Positions 9,271 to 18,326 of a stretch of DNA of 64,000 nt are shown here, piece by piece. Each line of letters begins with the position of its first letter. Position 1 is the first letter of the stretch. The notes under the pieces are model-generated. The model had not been told where the DNA came from and did no database searches. It saw only the letters and a program-made list of their open reading frames with translations. The stretch comes from Pseudoxanthomonas koreensis_A (GTDB taxonomy: Bacteria; Pseudomonadota; Gammaproteobacteria; Xanthomonadales; Xanthomonadaceae), in assembly GCF_041890415.1 (NCBI RefSeq), contig NZ_CP169056.1, positions 186,001-250,000 on the forward strand, written 5' to 3'. Both the position numbers and the translations under genes were made by a program.

Positions 9271-10332
9271 TTACCTGCCTCCCTGGGGCTCGCCTTCGGG
9301 GTACTCGATGTCGTGCTGCTGTCCGGTGTAGATCTCCGGACGCTCCTCGCCCTCGACCTTGAGGATGCCCAGCGACCCCTTGTGGAAGGTGCGGAAGATG
9401 CTGTGGTCCACCAGGATGAAGTTGCCCGGCACGTCGGCCGTGAACTCCACCATGGCCGAGCCGCCCGCCGGCACCAGCGTGGTCTGCACGTTCTCCTGGT
9501 ACTTGGTGCCGCCCTCGTAGTAGACCTTGTCGAAGATCTCGCCGATGACGTGGAAGCTGGAGACCAGGTTGGGACCGCCGTTGCCCACGAACATGCGGAT
9601 CTTGTCGCCGGCCTTGGCGGTGAGCGCGTTGTCGCCGGTCAGCGAGCCTTCGGAGCCGTTGAACACCACGTAGGTCGGATGCTCGTCGATCGCCTTCTCC
9701 AGGTCGAAGGGCTGCAGGCCCGGTTCGCCGTAGGCGCCCGCGGTGTAGAAGTCGCCCTGCATGACGTAGAACTCCTGGTCCACCGGCTCCAGCCCTTCCT
9801 CGGGCTCGACCAGGATCAGGCCGTACATGCCGTTGGCGATGTGCATGCCCACCGGCGCCATCGCGCAGTGGTAGACATACAGCCCCGGGTTGAGCGCCTT
9901 GAAGGTGAACTGGGTCTCGCGGCCGGGCAGCGTGTTGGTTGCCTCGGCGCCGCCGCCGGTGCCGGTGACCGCGTGCAGGTCGATGTTGTGCGGCACGTGC
10001 GAGCTGTGGTGGTTCTTGAGCTTGAACTCCACCGTGTCGCCCTCGCGCACGCGGATGAAGCTGCCCGGCACGGTGCCGCCGAAGGTCCAGAACTCGTAGG
10101 TCACGCCATCGGAGATGCGCATTTCCTTTTCCACCATTTCCAGGTCGACAACGACCTTGGCGGGGGTCTTGCGCGTGATCGGCGGCGGCACCATCGGCGG
10201 TGCGGTCAGCACGGCCTGGATGGTCTCCAGCGGGGCGCCCGCCGGCTTGGCGGCAAAGGCGGGAACAGCGAGCGCCGAGGCAATGGCACCGGCAAGGGCA
10301 CATGCAAGCAGGGGGCGGAGCGTGGTTCTCAT
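9271..10332 (-). CDS. nirK: Copper-containing nitrite reductase, AniA-like
   Basis: A 353-residue two-domain cupredoxin that reduces nitrite to nitric oxide in the periplasm. A Sec signal peptide ends near VPAFA-A. Copper ligands counted from the chosen start: type 1 His115, Cys156, His164 and Met169; type 2 His120, His155 and His310. Catalytic Asp118 and His261 are also present. The block YHCAMAPVGMHIANGMYG is characteristic of the AniA-type (class II) branch known from Neisseria. The start at 10332 gives a normal signal peptide; the frame extends to 10515 without one. First gene of a leftward operon, with a perfect FNR-type palindrome about 73 bases upstream. Confidence 0.96.
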   Translation of the reverse strand: MRTTLRPLLACALAGAIASALAVPAFAAKPAGAPLETIQAVLTAPPMVPPPITRKTPAKVVVDLEMVEKEMRISDGVTYEFWTFGGTVPGSFIRVREGDTVEFKLKNHHSSHVPHNIDLHAVTGTGGGAEATNTLPGRETQFTFKALNPGLYVYHCAMAPVGMHIANGMYGLILVEPEEGLEPVDQEFYVMQGDFYTAGAYGEPGLQPFDLEKAIDEHPTYVVFNGSEGSLTGDNALTAKAGDKIRMFVGNGGPNLVSSFHVIGEIFDKVYYEGGTKYQENVQTTLVPAGGSAMVEFTADVPGNFILVDHSIFRTFHKGSLGILKVEGEERPEIYTGQQHDIEYPEGEPQGGR

Positions 10333-10398
10333 CGCGAGTCTCTTTTTTTCGCTGGTTGGTTGGCAGGGACAGGTTGCGATGGCATCCGCGCACGCTCC

Positions 10399-10412
10399 TT
10401 GATTTGCATCAA
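10399..10412. promoter_or_regulatory. FNR/DNR-type operator for nirK
   Basis: TTGATTTGCATCAA is a perfect match to the TTGAT-N4-ATCAA consensus of the FNR/ANR/DNR regulators. Its centre is about 73 bases upstream of the nirK start codon. It fits low-oxygen or NO-responsive activation. Confidence 0.85.
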
Positions 10413-10447
10413 TCCGGTTGCCGCACGTGCATGTTTCGAAAGGAGTT

Positions 10448-10461
10448 TTGACCCAGGTCAA
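10448..10461. promoter_or_regulatory. Second FNR-family palindrome, facing the copper receptor
   Basis: TTGACCCAGGTCAA is a perfect TTGAC-N4-GTCAA palindrome, a half-site variant seen among FNR/DNR-family sites. It lies about 92 bases upstream of the TonB receptor start and 49 bases (centre to centre) from the nirK site. The two divergent genes could therefore be co-regulated. Confidence 0.6.
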
Positions 10462-10546
10462 GCTGCCTGCGGGTGGGACAATTTGCCCAATCCCCGTGGC
10501 GATTTCCACCTCCACAATCGATGCGTTCCCCTACGGAAAACGTGCC

Positions 10547-12643
10547 ATGTCCACACGCACGAACACGCTCGCAGCGGCACTGGCCAGCGCGCTTTTCCTG
10601 CCCGCCACGCTGGCGGCGCAGGATCACGCCGCGCTGCCCGATGCGGTCACCCACCACGCATCGATGCACGACATCGGCGCCCATGCCACCACCCTCGACG
10701 GGGTGGTGGTGATGGGCGTGGCGCCGGCGGCGGCCAACACCTTCGTCACCGACCCGAAGCTGCCGCGCCAGCCGGTTCCGGCCAGCGACGGCGCCGACTA
10801 CCTGAAGACCATCCCCGGATTCACCGCCCTGCGCAGCGGCGGCACCAACGGCGACCCGGTGCTGCGCGGCATGTTCGGCTCGCGCATCGCGCTGTTGACC
10901 AACGACGGCGCGCTCAGCGGCGCCTGCCCCTCGCGCATGGACAACGCCATGTCCTACATCGCCCCGGAAACCTACGACCGGCTGACCGTGATCAAGGGCC
11001 CGCAGACCGTGCTGTGGGGCGGCGGCGCATCGGCCGGCACGGTGCGCTTCGAACGCGAGATCCCGTACTTCGATCGTCCCGGCGTGCGTGCCCAGGGCAG
11101 CGTGCTGGCCGGCAGCAGTGGCCGCAACGACCAGGTGCTCGACCTCACCGCCGGCACCCCGCGCGGCTACGTGCGCCTGGCCGGCAACCGCTCCGAGGCC
11201 GACGACTACCGCGATGGCGCCGGCCGCCGCGTGCCCTCGGCCTGGGAAAAGTGGAACGCCGATGCGGCCATCGGCTGGACCCCGGATGCGGACACCGTGC
11301 TCGAACTGAGTGTCGGCACCGGCGACGCGCAGGCGCGTTACGCCGGCCGCGGCATGGACGGGGCGCAGTTCCGCCGCGACAGCCTGGGCCTGCGCTTCGA
11401 GAAGAAGCACATCGGCGGCGTGCTCGACGCGGTGGTGGCCACGGTCTACCGCAACGAGGTGGACCATGTGATGGACAACTACAGCCTGCGCCAGCCGGAC
11501 CCGTCCGGCAGCATGCCGATGCCCATGGCCAGCAACGTGGGTGACACCAGCCAGGGCGGGCGCATGGCCGCCACCTGGCAGCAGGACCGCTGGGAACTGA
11601 CCGCCGGCATCGACGGCCGCCAGAGCGAGCACCGCAGGCGCAGTGCGATGGGCCGCGACGCCTGGCGCGGGCAGCCGTGGACCGACGATGCACGGTTCCG
11701 CACCGTCGGCGTGTTCGCCGAATCGCATTGGCACGTAAGCGACGTGCACCATGTGATGTCCGGCCTGCGCGTGGACCGTGCCCAGGCCGACGACCTGCGC
11801 GCCACCACTGCCGGCATGCGGCCCATGCCCAACCCCACCGCCGGCCAGAGTCGCCGCGACACCCTGGCCGGTGGCTTCGTCCGCTACGAGTACGACATGG
11901 GCGGGCGCCTTGGCTGGTACGCCGGGCTTGGCCACGCCGAACGCATGCCCGACTACTGGGAGCTGTTCTCGCCCAACCGCGGCCCGGACGGGGCGGCCAA
12001 CGCCTTCGCCGGAGTGCGTCCGGAACGCACCACCCAGCTCGACGCCGGCCTGCAGTGGCGCGCCGGTGCATTCGATGCCTGGGCCTCGGTGTATGCAGGC
12101 CGGATCGACGACTACGTGCTGTTCGACTACCTGGGCGGCGGCGCGATGGGCACCACCACCCGTGCGCGCAACGTGGATGCCGACATCGCCGGTGGCGAAC
12201 TGGGCGTGGACTGGAAGCTGCGCGATGGGCTCAAGCTGACGGCCGCGCTGGCCTATGCGCGCGGCGAGTCCGACGACGGGCGCGCGCTGCCGCAGATGCC
12301 GCCGCTGGAAGCGCGCCTGGCCGCTGCCGGCGAGCATGGCAACTGGTCGTGGGGCGCGTTGCTGCGGCTGGCCGACAGCCAGGGCCGGGTCAGCACCGAC
12401 CGCGGCAACGTGGTCGGCCGCGACCTGGGCGCCAGCCCGGGCTTTGCGGTGTTCTCGCTCAATGGCGGCTATCGCCTGGGCGAGCGGCTGCGGGTATCGG
12501 CCGGCATCGACAACCTGTTCGACCGCGCCTACGCCGAGCACCTCAACCTGGCCGGCAACAGCGCCTTCGGTTACCCGGCCGCCCCCGAACGCATCGCCGA
12601 GCCGGGCCGCACTGCCTGGGCCAAGCTCAATTTCACCTACTAG
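10547..12643 (+). CDS. oprC: TonB-dependent copper receptor (OprC/NosA family)
   Basis: The 698-residue outer-membrane protein has a signal peptide (about 1-25), a His-rich mature start (DHAALPDAVTHHASMHDIGAH), a plug domain and a 22-strand barrel ending in the aromatic LNFTY. Family knowledge: the P. aeruginosa OprC copper site is CxxxM plus HxM, with the first Cys and the His 180 residues apart. Here CPSRM (Cys127, Met131) and HVM (His307, Met309) have the same spacing. It imports copper, which suits the divergent copper nitrite reductase cluster sharing its promoter region. The start at 10547 is followed by a normal signal peptide. Confidence 0.9.
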   Translation: MSTRTNTLAAALASALFLPATLAAQDHAALPDAVTHHASMHDIGAHATTLDGVVVMGVAPAAANTFVTDPKLPRQPVPASDGADYLKTIPGFTALRSGGTNGDPVLRGMFGSRIALLTNDGALSGACPSRMDNAMSYIAPETYDRLTVIKGPQTVLWGGGASAGTVRFEREIPYFDRPGVRAQGSVLAGSSGRNDQVLDLTAGTPRGYVRLAGNRSEADDYRDGAGRRVPSAWEKWNADAAIGWTPDADTVLELSVGTGDAQARYAGRGMDGAQFRRDSLGLRFEKKHIGGVLDAVVATVYRNEVDHVMDNYSLRQPDPSGSMPMPMASNVGDTSQGGRMAATWQQDRWELTAGIDGRQSEHRRRSAMGRDAWRGQPWTDDARFRTVGVFAESHWHVSDVHHVMSGLRVDRAQADDLRATTAGMRPMPNPTAGQSRRDTLAGGFVRYEYDMGGRLGWYAGLGHAERMPDYWELFSPNRGPDGAANAFAGVRPERTTQLDAGLQWRAGAFDAWASVYAGRIDDYVLFDYLGGGAMGTTTRARNVDADIAGGELGVDWKLRDGLKLTAALAYARGESDDGRALPQMPPLEARLAAAGEHGNWSWGALLRLADSQGRVSTDRGNVVGRDLGASPGFAVFSLNGGYRLGERLRVSAGIDNLFDRAYAEHLNLAGNSAFGYPAAPERIAEPGRTAWAKLNFTY

Positions 12644-12667
12644 GCGCGTGCAGCGCGCCGGTGCCGC

Positions 12668-13378
12668 TCAGTCGCGTTCGGCCACGATCAGCCAGTGGTT
12701 GAACGGGGTGTTGCCGGCCAGCGGCGAGAACCGGCTGCGCAGCCCGGCCGCATCCAGTTGCGCACGCAGTTGTGCTTCGGCCGGGTAATGGCGCGGGGTG
12801 GCCTGCATCCAGCCCAGCCATTGCGCGATCCGGTCGGTGGCCACCGTGATCCGGGTGCGGCCACCGCCACCGTCCAGGGCTGCGCGGATCACCAGCCGCG
12901 CACCGGGTTCGAGCATGCCGATGGCGGTGTCCAGCAGTTCGGCCTGGCGTTCCGCACCCAGGTACTGGAGGACGTCCAGGATCGCCACGCTGCCCCGATG
13001 CGCCGGCAATGCCGCGGCCAGGTCCAGGGTGTCGAACTCCACGTTGGCCAGGCCGGCGCGGTCGGCCCCGTGGCACGCGGCGTCGATCTTGCGCCGGTCC
13101 AGGTCCACGCCGTGATAGGGCATGTCGATCTGTTCCTGGCGCAGCGCGTGGGCCAGCAGGCCCAGGCCGCAGCCCAGGTCCAGCAGCGGTGCGCGGGTAC
13201 CGGCAAGGGCCGCGCACACGCCCGGGTACAGCGGGTCGCTGCGCAGCTTGGTGCGCACGTAGTAGTAGTGGTAGCGGCTGCCGAGCGGGTGCCTGGGCAG
13301 GAATGCATCGGCGATGTGCTGGGCGCGCTCGCGCGGCAGCGGGCGCTGCGCGGGGGCCTGGTTTGCAGCGGCGTTCAT
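12668..13378 (-). CDS. Class I SAM-dependent methyltransferase
   Basis: The 236-residue product has a Rossmann methyltransferase core. Motif I is LLDLGCGLGLLAHALR, the acidic end of strand 2 is YHGVDLDRRKI, and motif IV is VAILDVLQYLGA. The substrate is unknown. It is the last gene of a three-gene leftward operon with an aminotransferase and an SGNH hydrolase; its ATG overlaps the SGNH stop by four bases (13375-13378). The extended frame to 13540 lies inside the upstream gene and was not used. Confidence 0.85.
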   Translation of the reverse strand: MNAAANQAPAQRPLPRERAQHIADAFLPRHPLGSRYHYYYVRTKLRSDPLYPGVCAALAGTRAPLLDLGCGLGLLAHALRQEQIDMPYHGVDLDRRKIDAACHGADRAGLANVEFDTLDLAAALPAHRGSVAILDVLQYLGAERQAELLDTAIGMLEPGARLVIRAALDGGGGRTRITVATDRIAQWLGWMQATPRHYPAEAQLRAQLDAAGLRSRFSPLAGNTPFNHWLIVAERD

Positions 13379-14028
13379 GCGCGCAGGATTCCTTGTGCCA
13401 CCGGCAGGGCCAGCGCGGTCCACAGGGCGTACATCGCTGCGGACGGATGCAGGCCGTCGCCGGCCAGCATCTCCGGTTCGCTGGCGCGTGCGCGGTATGG
13501 CGCGGCAATGTCGACCCAATGCGCGCCGGCCGCCACGCACTCCTCGCGCGCCACGGCATTGAATGCGTCGATCTGTACGGCCACCTGCGCCGGCTCGCGG
13601 CCGTGGACGCGTGCGAACGGAGTCATGCCCCAGTCCGGGATCGCCAGCACCATCACCCGCCGGGCCGCGCCGCCGGCAAACCCGGCCGCGCGCCGCAGCA
13701 GCGCCGCGAACGGCGCGCGGAAGCTGTCGGCGGTGCGACCGCGATACTGGTCGTTCACGCCGATCAGCAGGCTCACCATGGCCTGCCCTTGCAGCGGTTC
13801 GTGCGCCTGGGCCACGTCGATGGCCGCGTCCAGCTCGTCACAGGTCCAGCCGGTGGCGGCGATGATCCGTGGCGTACCCACCGCGATGCCTGGCGCACGC
13901 AGCGCGGCGGCCAACTGCACCGGCCAGCGCGCGGACGGGTCCACGCCCTCGCCGATGGTGTAGGAATCGCCCAGTGCCAGGTAGCCGGTGGCGGCGGCGT
14001 CCGGTGCGGCGCCAGCGGCAGACGGCAT
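13375..14028 (-). CDS. SGNH/GDSL-family hydrolase
   Basis: The 217-residue product contains the four SGNH blocks: ALGDSYTIGEG (nucleophile Ser), TGWTC region, LLIGVNDQYRG (Asn) and DGLHPSAAMY (Asp/His). Members are esterases, lipases or deacetylases. There is no clear signal peptide, so a cytosolic location is likely. It starts 8 bases after the aminotransferase gene and overlaps the methyltransferase gene, so the three are probably co-translated. Confidence 0.88.
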   Translation of the reverse strand: MPSAAGAAPDAAATGYLALGDSYTIGEGVDPSARWPVQLAAALRAPGIAVGTPRIIAATGWTCDELDAAIDVAQAHEPLQGQAMVSLLIGVNDQYRGRTADSFRAPFAALLRRAAGFAGGAARRVMVLAIPDWGMTPFARVHGREPAQVAVQIDAFNAVAREECVAAGAHWVDIAAPYRARASEPEMLAGDGLHPSAAMYALWTALALPVAQGILRA

Positions 14029-14036
14029 GGTCGCGG

Positions 14037-15305
14037 TCAGGCCGCGGCCGTGCGCGACTTCATCGGCACCACCTTGGTGGTGGCCTCTGCACGCCGTGAC
14101 AGTGCGCGGTCGATGCGCCCGAACACCTCGCCCATCACGTCGGCCTGCGGCAGCAGGGTCACCCGGAAGTGGTCGTGGTAAGGCACGTTGAAGCTGGACC
14201 CGGGCACGATCAGCACGTGTTCGGTCTCCAGCAGCTCCAGGGCGAAGGCATGGTCGTCGAAGCCGCGTGCGGCCGGGCCGACCACCGACGGGAACGCATA
14301 CAGCGCGCCACGCGGTTCCATCAGCGACAGGTGTTCGCTGGCCGCGCAGGCCTCGACCACCGCGCGGCGGGTTTCGTACAGGCGCCCGCCCGGCGCGCAC
14401 AGCGCGCTGATGGTGTCCGGGCCGGTGGTGGCCGCGGCAATGGCGTACTGCCCGGCGACGTTGGCGCACAGGCGCAGGCCGGACAGCAGGTCGATCGCGT
14501 TGCGGTAATCGGTGGTGCGCGCCGGCGCGCCGGTGAGGATGGCCCAGCCCACGCGCCAGCCGCAGGCGCGGTGCACCTTGCTCAGGCCGCTGAAGGTGAT
14601 GCACGGATGGTCGCCGGCAATCGGCGCCAGCGGCTCGAAGCAGGCGCCGTCGTACAGCACCTGGTCGTAAATCTCGTCCACCAGCAGCAGCAGGTTGTGG
14701 CGCGTGGCGATGGCCACGATGCGCTCCAGCAACTCGCGCGGGTAGACCGCGCCGGTCGGGTTGTTGGGGTTGATCAGCACGATCGCGCGGGTGCGCGAGG
14801 ACACCAGGTTCTCGATCTCCACCGGGTCGGGCATGAAGCCGTTGTCCGGCGCGCAGCGGTAATACACCGGGCGGCCATCGTTGAGGATGGTGGCGGCCGA
14901 CCACAGCGGGTAGTCGGGCGAGGGGATCAGCACTTCGTCGCCCGGGTTGAGCAGGGCGCGCAGGGTCATGTCGATCAGCTCGGACACGCCATTGCCCACG
15001 AACACCCGGGTGGCGTCCACGTGCGGCGCATTGCGCGCGCGGTAGGCCTCGGCCAGCGCCTCGCGCGCGGCCGGCAGGCCCAGCTGGTGGGTGTAGGGGT
15101 CGGTGTGGTCGATGTTCTCGACGATCGCCCGCTGCAGGTGCGCGGGGGCCCGGAAACCGAACGCACCGGGGTTGCCGATGTTGAGCTTGATCAGCTTTCG
15201 CCCCTCGGCCTCCAGCGCGTGCGCTCGCCGGTTCAGTTCTCCGCGGATTTCATAGCGGACTTCTGACAGGCGCTCGCGGACGCGAAGCGGGTGCTCGGTG
15301 GACAT
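14037..15305 (-). CDS. alaA: AlaA-like PLP-dependent aminotransferase
   Basis: The 422-residue fold-type I aminotransferase has LINPNNPTGAVYP, the Asp-containing LLLLVDEIYDQVLYDGA, and the PLP lysine in TFSGLSKVHRACGWRVGW. The N-terminus (RLSEVRYEIRGELNRRAHALE) resembles the E. coli alanine transaminases AlaA/YfbQ. It likely converts pyruvate and glutamate to alanine and 2-oxoglutarate. The start at 15305 gives MSTEHPLRVRERL. A further in-frame ATG at 15341 is possible. Upstream lies a 460-base REP-rich gap. Confidence 0.87.
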   Translation of the reverse strand: MSTEHPLRVRERLSEVRYEIRGELNRRAHALEAEGRKLIKLNIGNPGAFGFRAPAHLQRAIVENIDHTDPYTHQLGLPAAREALAEAYRARNAPHVDATRVFVGNGVSELIDMTLRALLNPGDEVLIPSPDYPLWSAATILNDGRPVYYRCAPDNGFMPDPVEIENLVSSRTRAIVLINPNNPTGAVYPRELLERIVAIATRHNLLLLVDEIYDQVLYDGACFEPLAPIAGDHPCITFSGLSKVHRACGWRVGWAILTGAPARTTDYRNAIDLLSGLRLCANVAGQYAIAAATTGPDTISALCAPGGRLYETRRAVVEACAASEHLSLMEPRGALYAFPSVVGPAARGFDDHAFALELLETEHVLIVPGSSFNVPYHDHFRVTLLPQADVMGEVFGRIDRALSRRAEATTKVVPMKSRTAAA

Positions 15306-15768
15306 GACGGCAAGCCGGGGCGGGGGCGAGGCTCGCATGGTATCGAAAAAAAGCCCGCAAGTACCTGTCCCGGCTGGGGCAGGGGTCCCCCGCCGATGCC
15401 CCCCGCAGGAGCCGGCCTTGCCGGTGACCACCGTGCATCCCCGCCTTGCCGGCGATCCGTGGGCCCCCGCGGTCGCCGGCAAGGCCGGCTCTTACAAGGC
15501 CCGGCTTCGTTGCGTCCGGGTACGCGCTCACCGCTCCCCGCGTCCCCCGCACATCGGCCCACACAAGCGCCCGGCCACCGTGGTGTCCCGCTGTAGGAGC
15601 CGGTCTCGCCGGCGACCGCAGGGGGCTCACTGTTCGCAGGCAGGCGGCGAACGCATCGGTCACGGATCGCCGGCAGGCGGCGGACGCATGGAGGTCGCCG
15701 GCAAGACCGGCTCCTGCAAACAGGGCCCGCGCGCGACGCAGTCGGTGCATGGGCACCTACAATGTCGC
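15306..15768. repeat. Intergenic REP cluster
   Basis: This gap between divergent genes holds at least four GTAGGAGCC-type REP elements. Forward copies are at 15405-15429 (GCAGG variant) and 15593-15617. Reverse copies are at 15471-15495 and 15693-15717, and a partial copy lies at about 15441-15458. They form two forward/reverse pairs that can fold into long hairpins. No convincing gene was seen here; the frames crossing it are repeat translations. Confidence 0.8.
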
Positions 15769-16890
15769 ATGGCCGACCCTGCCCCGCCCGACTACGACCG
15801 CCTGCGCCCGATCGGCTGGCCGTGGCCGGGTGCGCCCGAGGATGCGCACTGGCAGGCGATGTTCGCCCAGCACCCGGGTGCGCGGCCGGCGCGGGTCAGC
15901 GAGCAGCACCGCACCGGCTACGTGCTGGCCGACGCGCCCGACACCGGGTTCCGTACCGAATCGCCTCCGGAATGGCAGCGCCGGCCGGTATTCACCGCCG
16001 CCGGCGTGGCGTTGCACGAGCGCGCGGCGGTGGGCGACTGGGTCCTGCACGATGGCCGCCGGATCCTGGCGCTGCTGCCCCGGCGCAGCGCCATCAAGCG
16101 TGCCGCCGCCGGCGAGCACTACCACCAGCAGGTGATCGCGGCCAACGTGGACACCGCCTTCGTGGTCTGCGGCCTGGACGCGGACTTCAACCCGCGCCGG
16201 ATCGAGCGCTACCTGCTGCTGGTCGGCGGCGGCGGGGTGCAGCCGGTGGTGGTGCTGACCAAGGCCGACCGCGCCGGCCCCGGTACCGAGGCCGCACTGG
16301 AGGCCATGGCCGATGTGCGCGCGCAGGGCGTGACGGTGCTGGCGCTGGACGCGCGCGACCGCCAGGCCGTGGCCGCGCTCGCGCCCTGGCTGCAGCCGGG
16401 CATGACCGCGGTGCTGGTCGGCTCCTCCGGGGCCGGCAAGTCGACCCTGACCAACTCGCTGCTGGGTCATGAACGCATGCGCACCGCCGAGGTCCGCGAA
16501 CACGACTCGCGCGGCCGCCACACCACCACCCACCGCGCGCTGATCGCGCTGCCGTCCGGCGCCTGCCTGATCGATACCCCCGGCATGCGCGAGCTCAAGC
16601 CCACCGGCGAGGAGGAACTGGCCGACGGCGGCTTCGGTGATGTCGAGGCGCTGGCCGCGCAATGCCGTTTCAACGATTGCGCGCACCAGGCCGAGCCCGG
16701 CTGCGCGGTGCGCGCGGCGATCGACGCCGGCACCCTGGACGCGGCCCGCGTGGCGCACTACCTCAAGCTGCGCGACGAGGTGGCCGGCGCCGCCGACCGC
16801 CTGGCCAACCGCCTGGCGCAGAAGGCCGACGGCAAGGCGCCGGGCAAGCCTGCGGGCAGGCGCCCGCACGGCAAGCCCGCGCGGCGCTGA
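15769..16890 (+). CDS. rsgA: Ribosome small-subunit GTPase RsgA
   Basis: The 373-residue circularly permuted GTPase has an N-terminal OB-fold. G4 (VLTKADRAG) precedes G1 (GSSGAGKSTLTNSLLG), and G3 is DTPGMREL. A C-terminal zinc site is CRFNDCAHQAEPGC. The tail is Lys/Arg/Gly/Pro-rich. RsgA checks late maturation of the 30S subunit in the cytosol. The start at 15769 gives MADPAPPDYDRL; longer frames run into REP repeats. It is followed after 28 bases by the QEGLA gene, probably in one operon. Confidence 0.94.
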   Translation: MADPAPPDYDRLRPIGWPWPGAPEDAHWQAMFAQHPGARPARVSEQHRTGYVLADAPDTGFRTESPPEWQRRPVFTAAGVALHERAAVGDWVLHDGRRILALLPRRSAIKRAAAGEHYHQQVIAANVDTAFVVCGLDADFNPRRIERYLLLVGGGGVQPVVVLTKADRAGPGTEAALEAMADVRAQGVTVLALDARDRQAVAALAPWLQPGMTAVLVGSSGAGKSTLTNSLLGHERMRTAEVREHDSRGRHTTTHRALIALPSGACLIDTPGMRELKPTGEEELADGGFGDVEALAAQCRFNDCAHQAEPGCAVRAAIDAGTLDAARVAHYLKLRDEVAGAADRLANRLAQKADGKAPGKPAGRRPHGKPARR

Positions 16891-16918
16891 ACCCCCCGCG
16901 TTGCGATATCGTCGGCGA

Positions 16919-18169
16919 ATGGCTGCTGCCGCCGATATCGCCCACTACGCCGCACTGGATGCGCGCCTGGTCCAGGCCGTGCGTGGAATCCGCCTGCTCG
17001 GCCTGGCCAGTTGGCCGGCCACGGTGCAGGCGCAGTTCCTGGCCGGCTGGCGCAGCGGGCGCACCGCGTTGCCGCAGGTCGAGTATCCGGCGCTGGATTT
17101 CAGCCAGGCGCGGCGCGCACTGGCGGCCATCGCCTCCGAGGCCGATGCCGACCACCCGCTGGGCGTGTACCTGTGTGAATCGGCCATCAGCTGGGACCGG
17201 GCCGCGCGCCTGCTCGAATCGCTGGGCAGTGCCCAGGCCGGCGCCGAATCGGTGGCCCTGTTCGGGCGCCCGGACGACCCGATGCCGGGGCAGGGCCCCA
17301 GCGCGCGTGAAGCGGCGCGCCACTTCATCCAGATCGCCAGCGAGCTGGACCACGAACTGCTCGCCCCGGAGGAACAGGTGCCGGTGTCGGCCGCGGCGCT
17401 GGCCCTGCAGTTGCAGGGCGACCTGGACGAGTTCTTCGGCCGGCGCACGATCGCGGTGGAGGTGGACCCGGGGCTGATCGCCAAGGCCGCCGCCGGTGCA
17501 AACCGGATCCGCCTGCGCGGTGGCGCGGCCTTCAGCGACTATGACCGCCGCCAGTTGTTCCACCACGAAGCGCTGGTGCATTCGCTCACCGCGCTCAACG
17601 GCCGCGCCCAGCCGCACCTGCGCAGCCTGGGCCTGGCCTCGCCGCGGGTCACCGCCACCCAGGAGGGGCTGGCGACCTTCGCCGAGCAGATCACCGGCAG
17701 CATCGACATCGGCCGGATGAAGCGCATCAGCCTGCGCATCGAGGCCATCGCCATGGCCCTGGATGGCGCCGACTTCCTGCAGGTGTTCGGTTATTTCCTC
17801 GCGGCCGGGCAGGACGAGGAGGAAAGCTTCGCCTCGGCCCAGCGCGTGTTCCGCGGGGTGCCGGTGGGCGGTGGCAGCGCCTTCACCAAGGACACGGTGT
17901 ACCTGCACGGGCTGGTGGCGGTGCACACCTTCTTCCGGCGCGCGCTGCAACGCGACCGCCTGCGCCTGTGCCGCTGGCTGTTCGCCGGCAAGATGACCCT
18001 GGAGGACGTGGTCCGCTTCGAGCCGCTGCTGGGCGAGGGCATCCTAGCGCCGCCGCGATGGTTGCCGCCGTGGGTCGAGCGGGCCAGCGGCCTGGCCGGG
18101 ATGCTGGCGTTTTCGCTGTTCGCCAACCGGATCCGCATGGACCGCATCAGCGACGGCCCGTTGGGCTGA
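16919..18169 (+). CDS. DUF1704 (QEGLA) metallopeptidase-like protein
   Basis: The 416-residue product belongs to the family named flavohemoglobin expression-modulating QEGLA motif protein (DUF1704). It shows HHEALVH, an HExxxH zinc motif, and TQEGLATFAEQ with the downstream Glu. Eukaryotic relatives in the same domain family (MATCAP) are tubulin tyrosine carboxypeptidases, so a peptidase activity is plausible but the bacterial substrate is unknown. No signal peptide. It lies 28 bases after rsgA. Confidence 0.88.
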   Translation: MAAAADIAHYAALDARLVQAVRGIRLLGLASWPATVQAQFLAGWRSGRTALPQVEYPALDFSQARRALAAIASEADADHPLGVYLCESAISWDRAARLLESLGSAQAGAESVALFGRPDDPMPGQGPSAREAARHFIQIASELDHELLAPEEQVPVSAAALALQLQGDLDEFFGRRTIAVEVDPGLIAKAAAGANRIRLRGGAAFSDYDRRQLFHHEALVHSLTALNGRAQPHLRSLGLASPRVTATQEGLATFAEQITGSIDIGRMKRISLRIEAIAMALDGADFLQVFGYFLAAGQDEEESFASAQRVFRGVPVGGGSAFTKDTVYLHGLVAVHTFFRRALQRDRLRLCRWLFAGKMTLEDVVRFEPLLGEGILAPPRWLPPWVERASGLAGMLAFSLFANRIRMDRISDGPLG

Positions 18170-18326
18170 CCGCCCGCGCCTGGCTTCCAGCATGCACGCC
18201 CGGCGCCCGCCCGGCGGGTACATGGAAGCGACCGCGGTGCATGGCCGGCGCTCAGGGACGGGCGGGTAGAATCCAGGCCGCAGCATCCAACCCCGCAGCA
18301 ATCCCCCTCCCCCGACGACCACACCG

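Noticed and set aside
9271..10332. NirK as a lipoprotein (LLAC near residue 11), as in Neisseria AniA
   Set aside because: The Cys is too close to the start for a lipoprotein signal, and a normal signal-peptidase I site follows (VPAFA-A).
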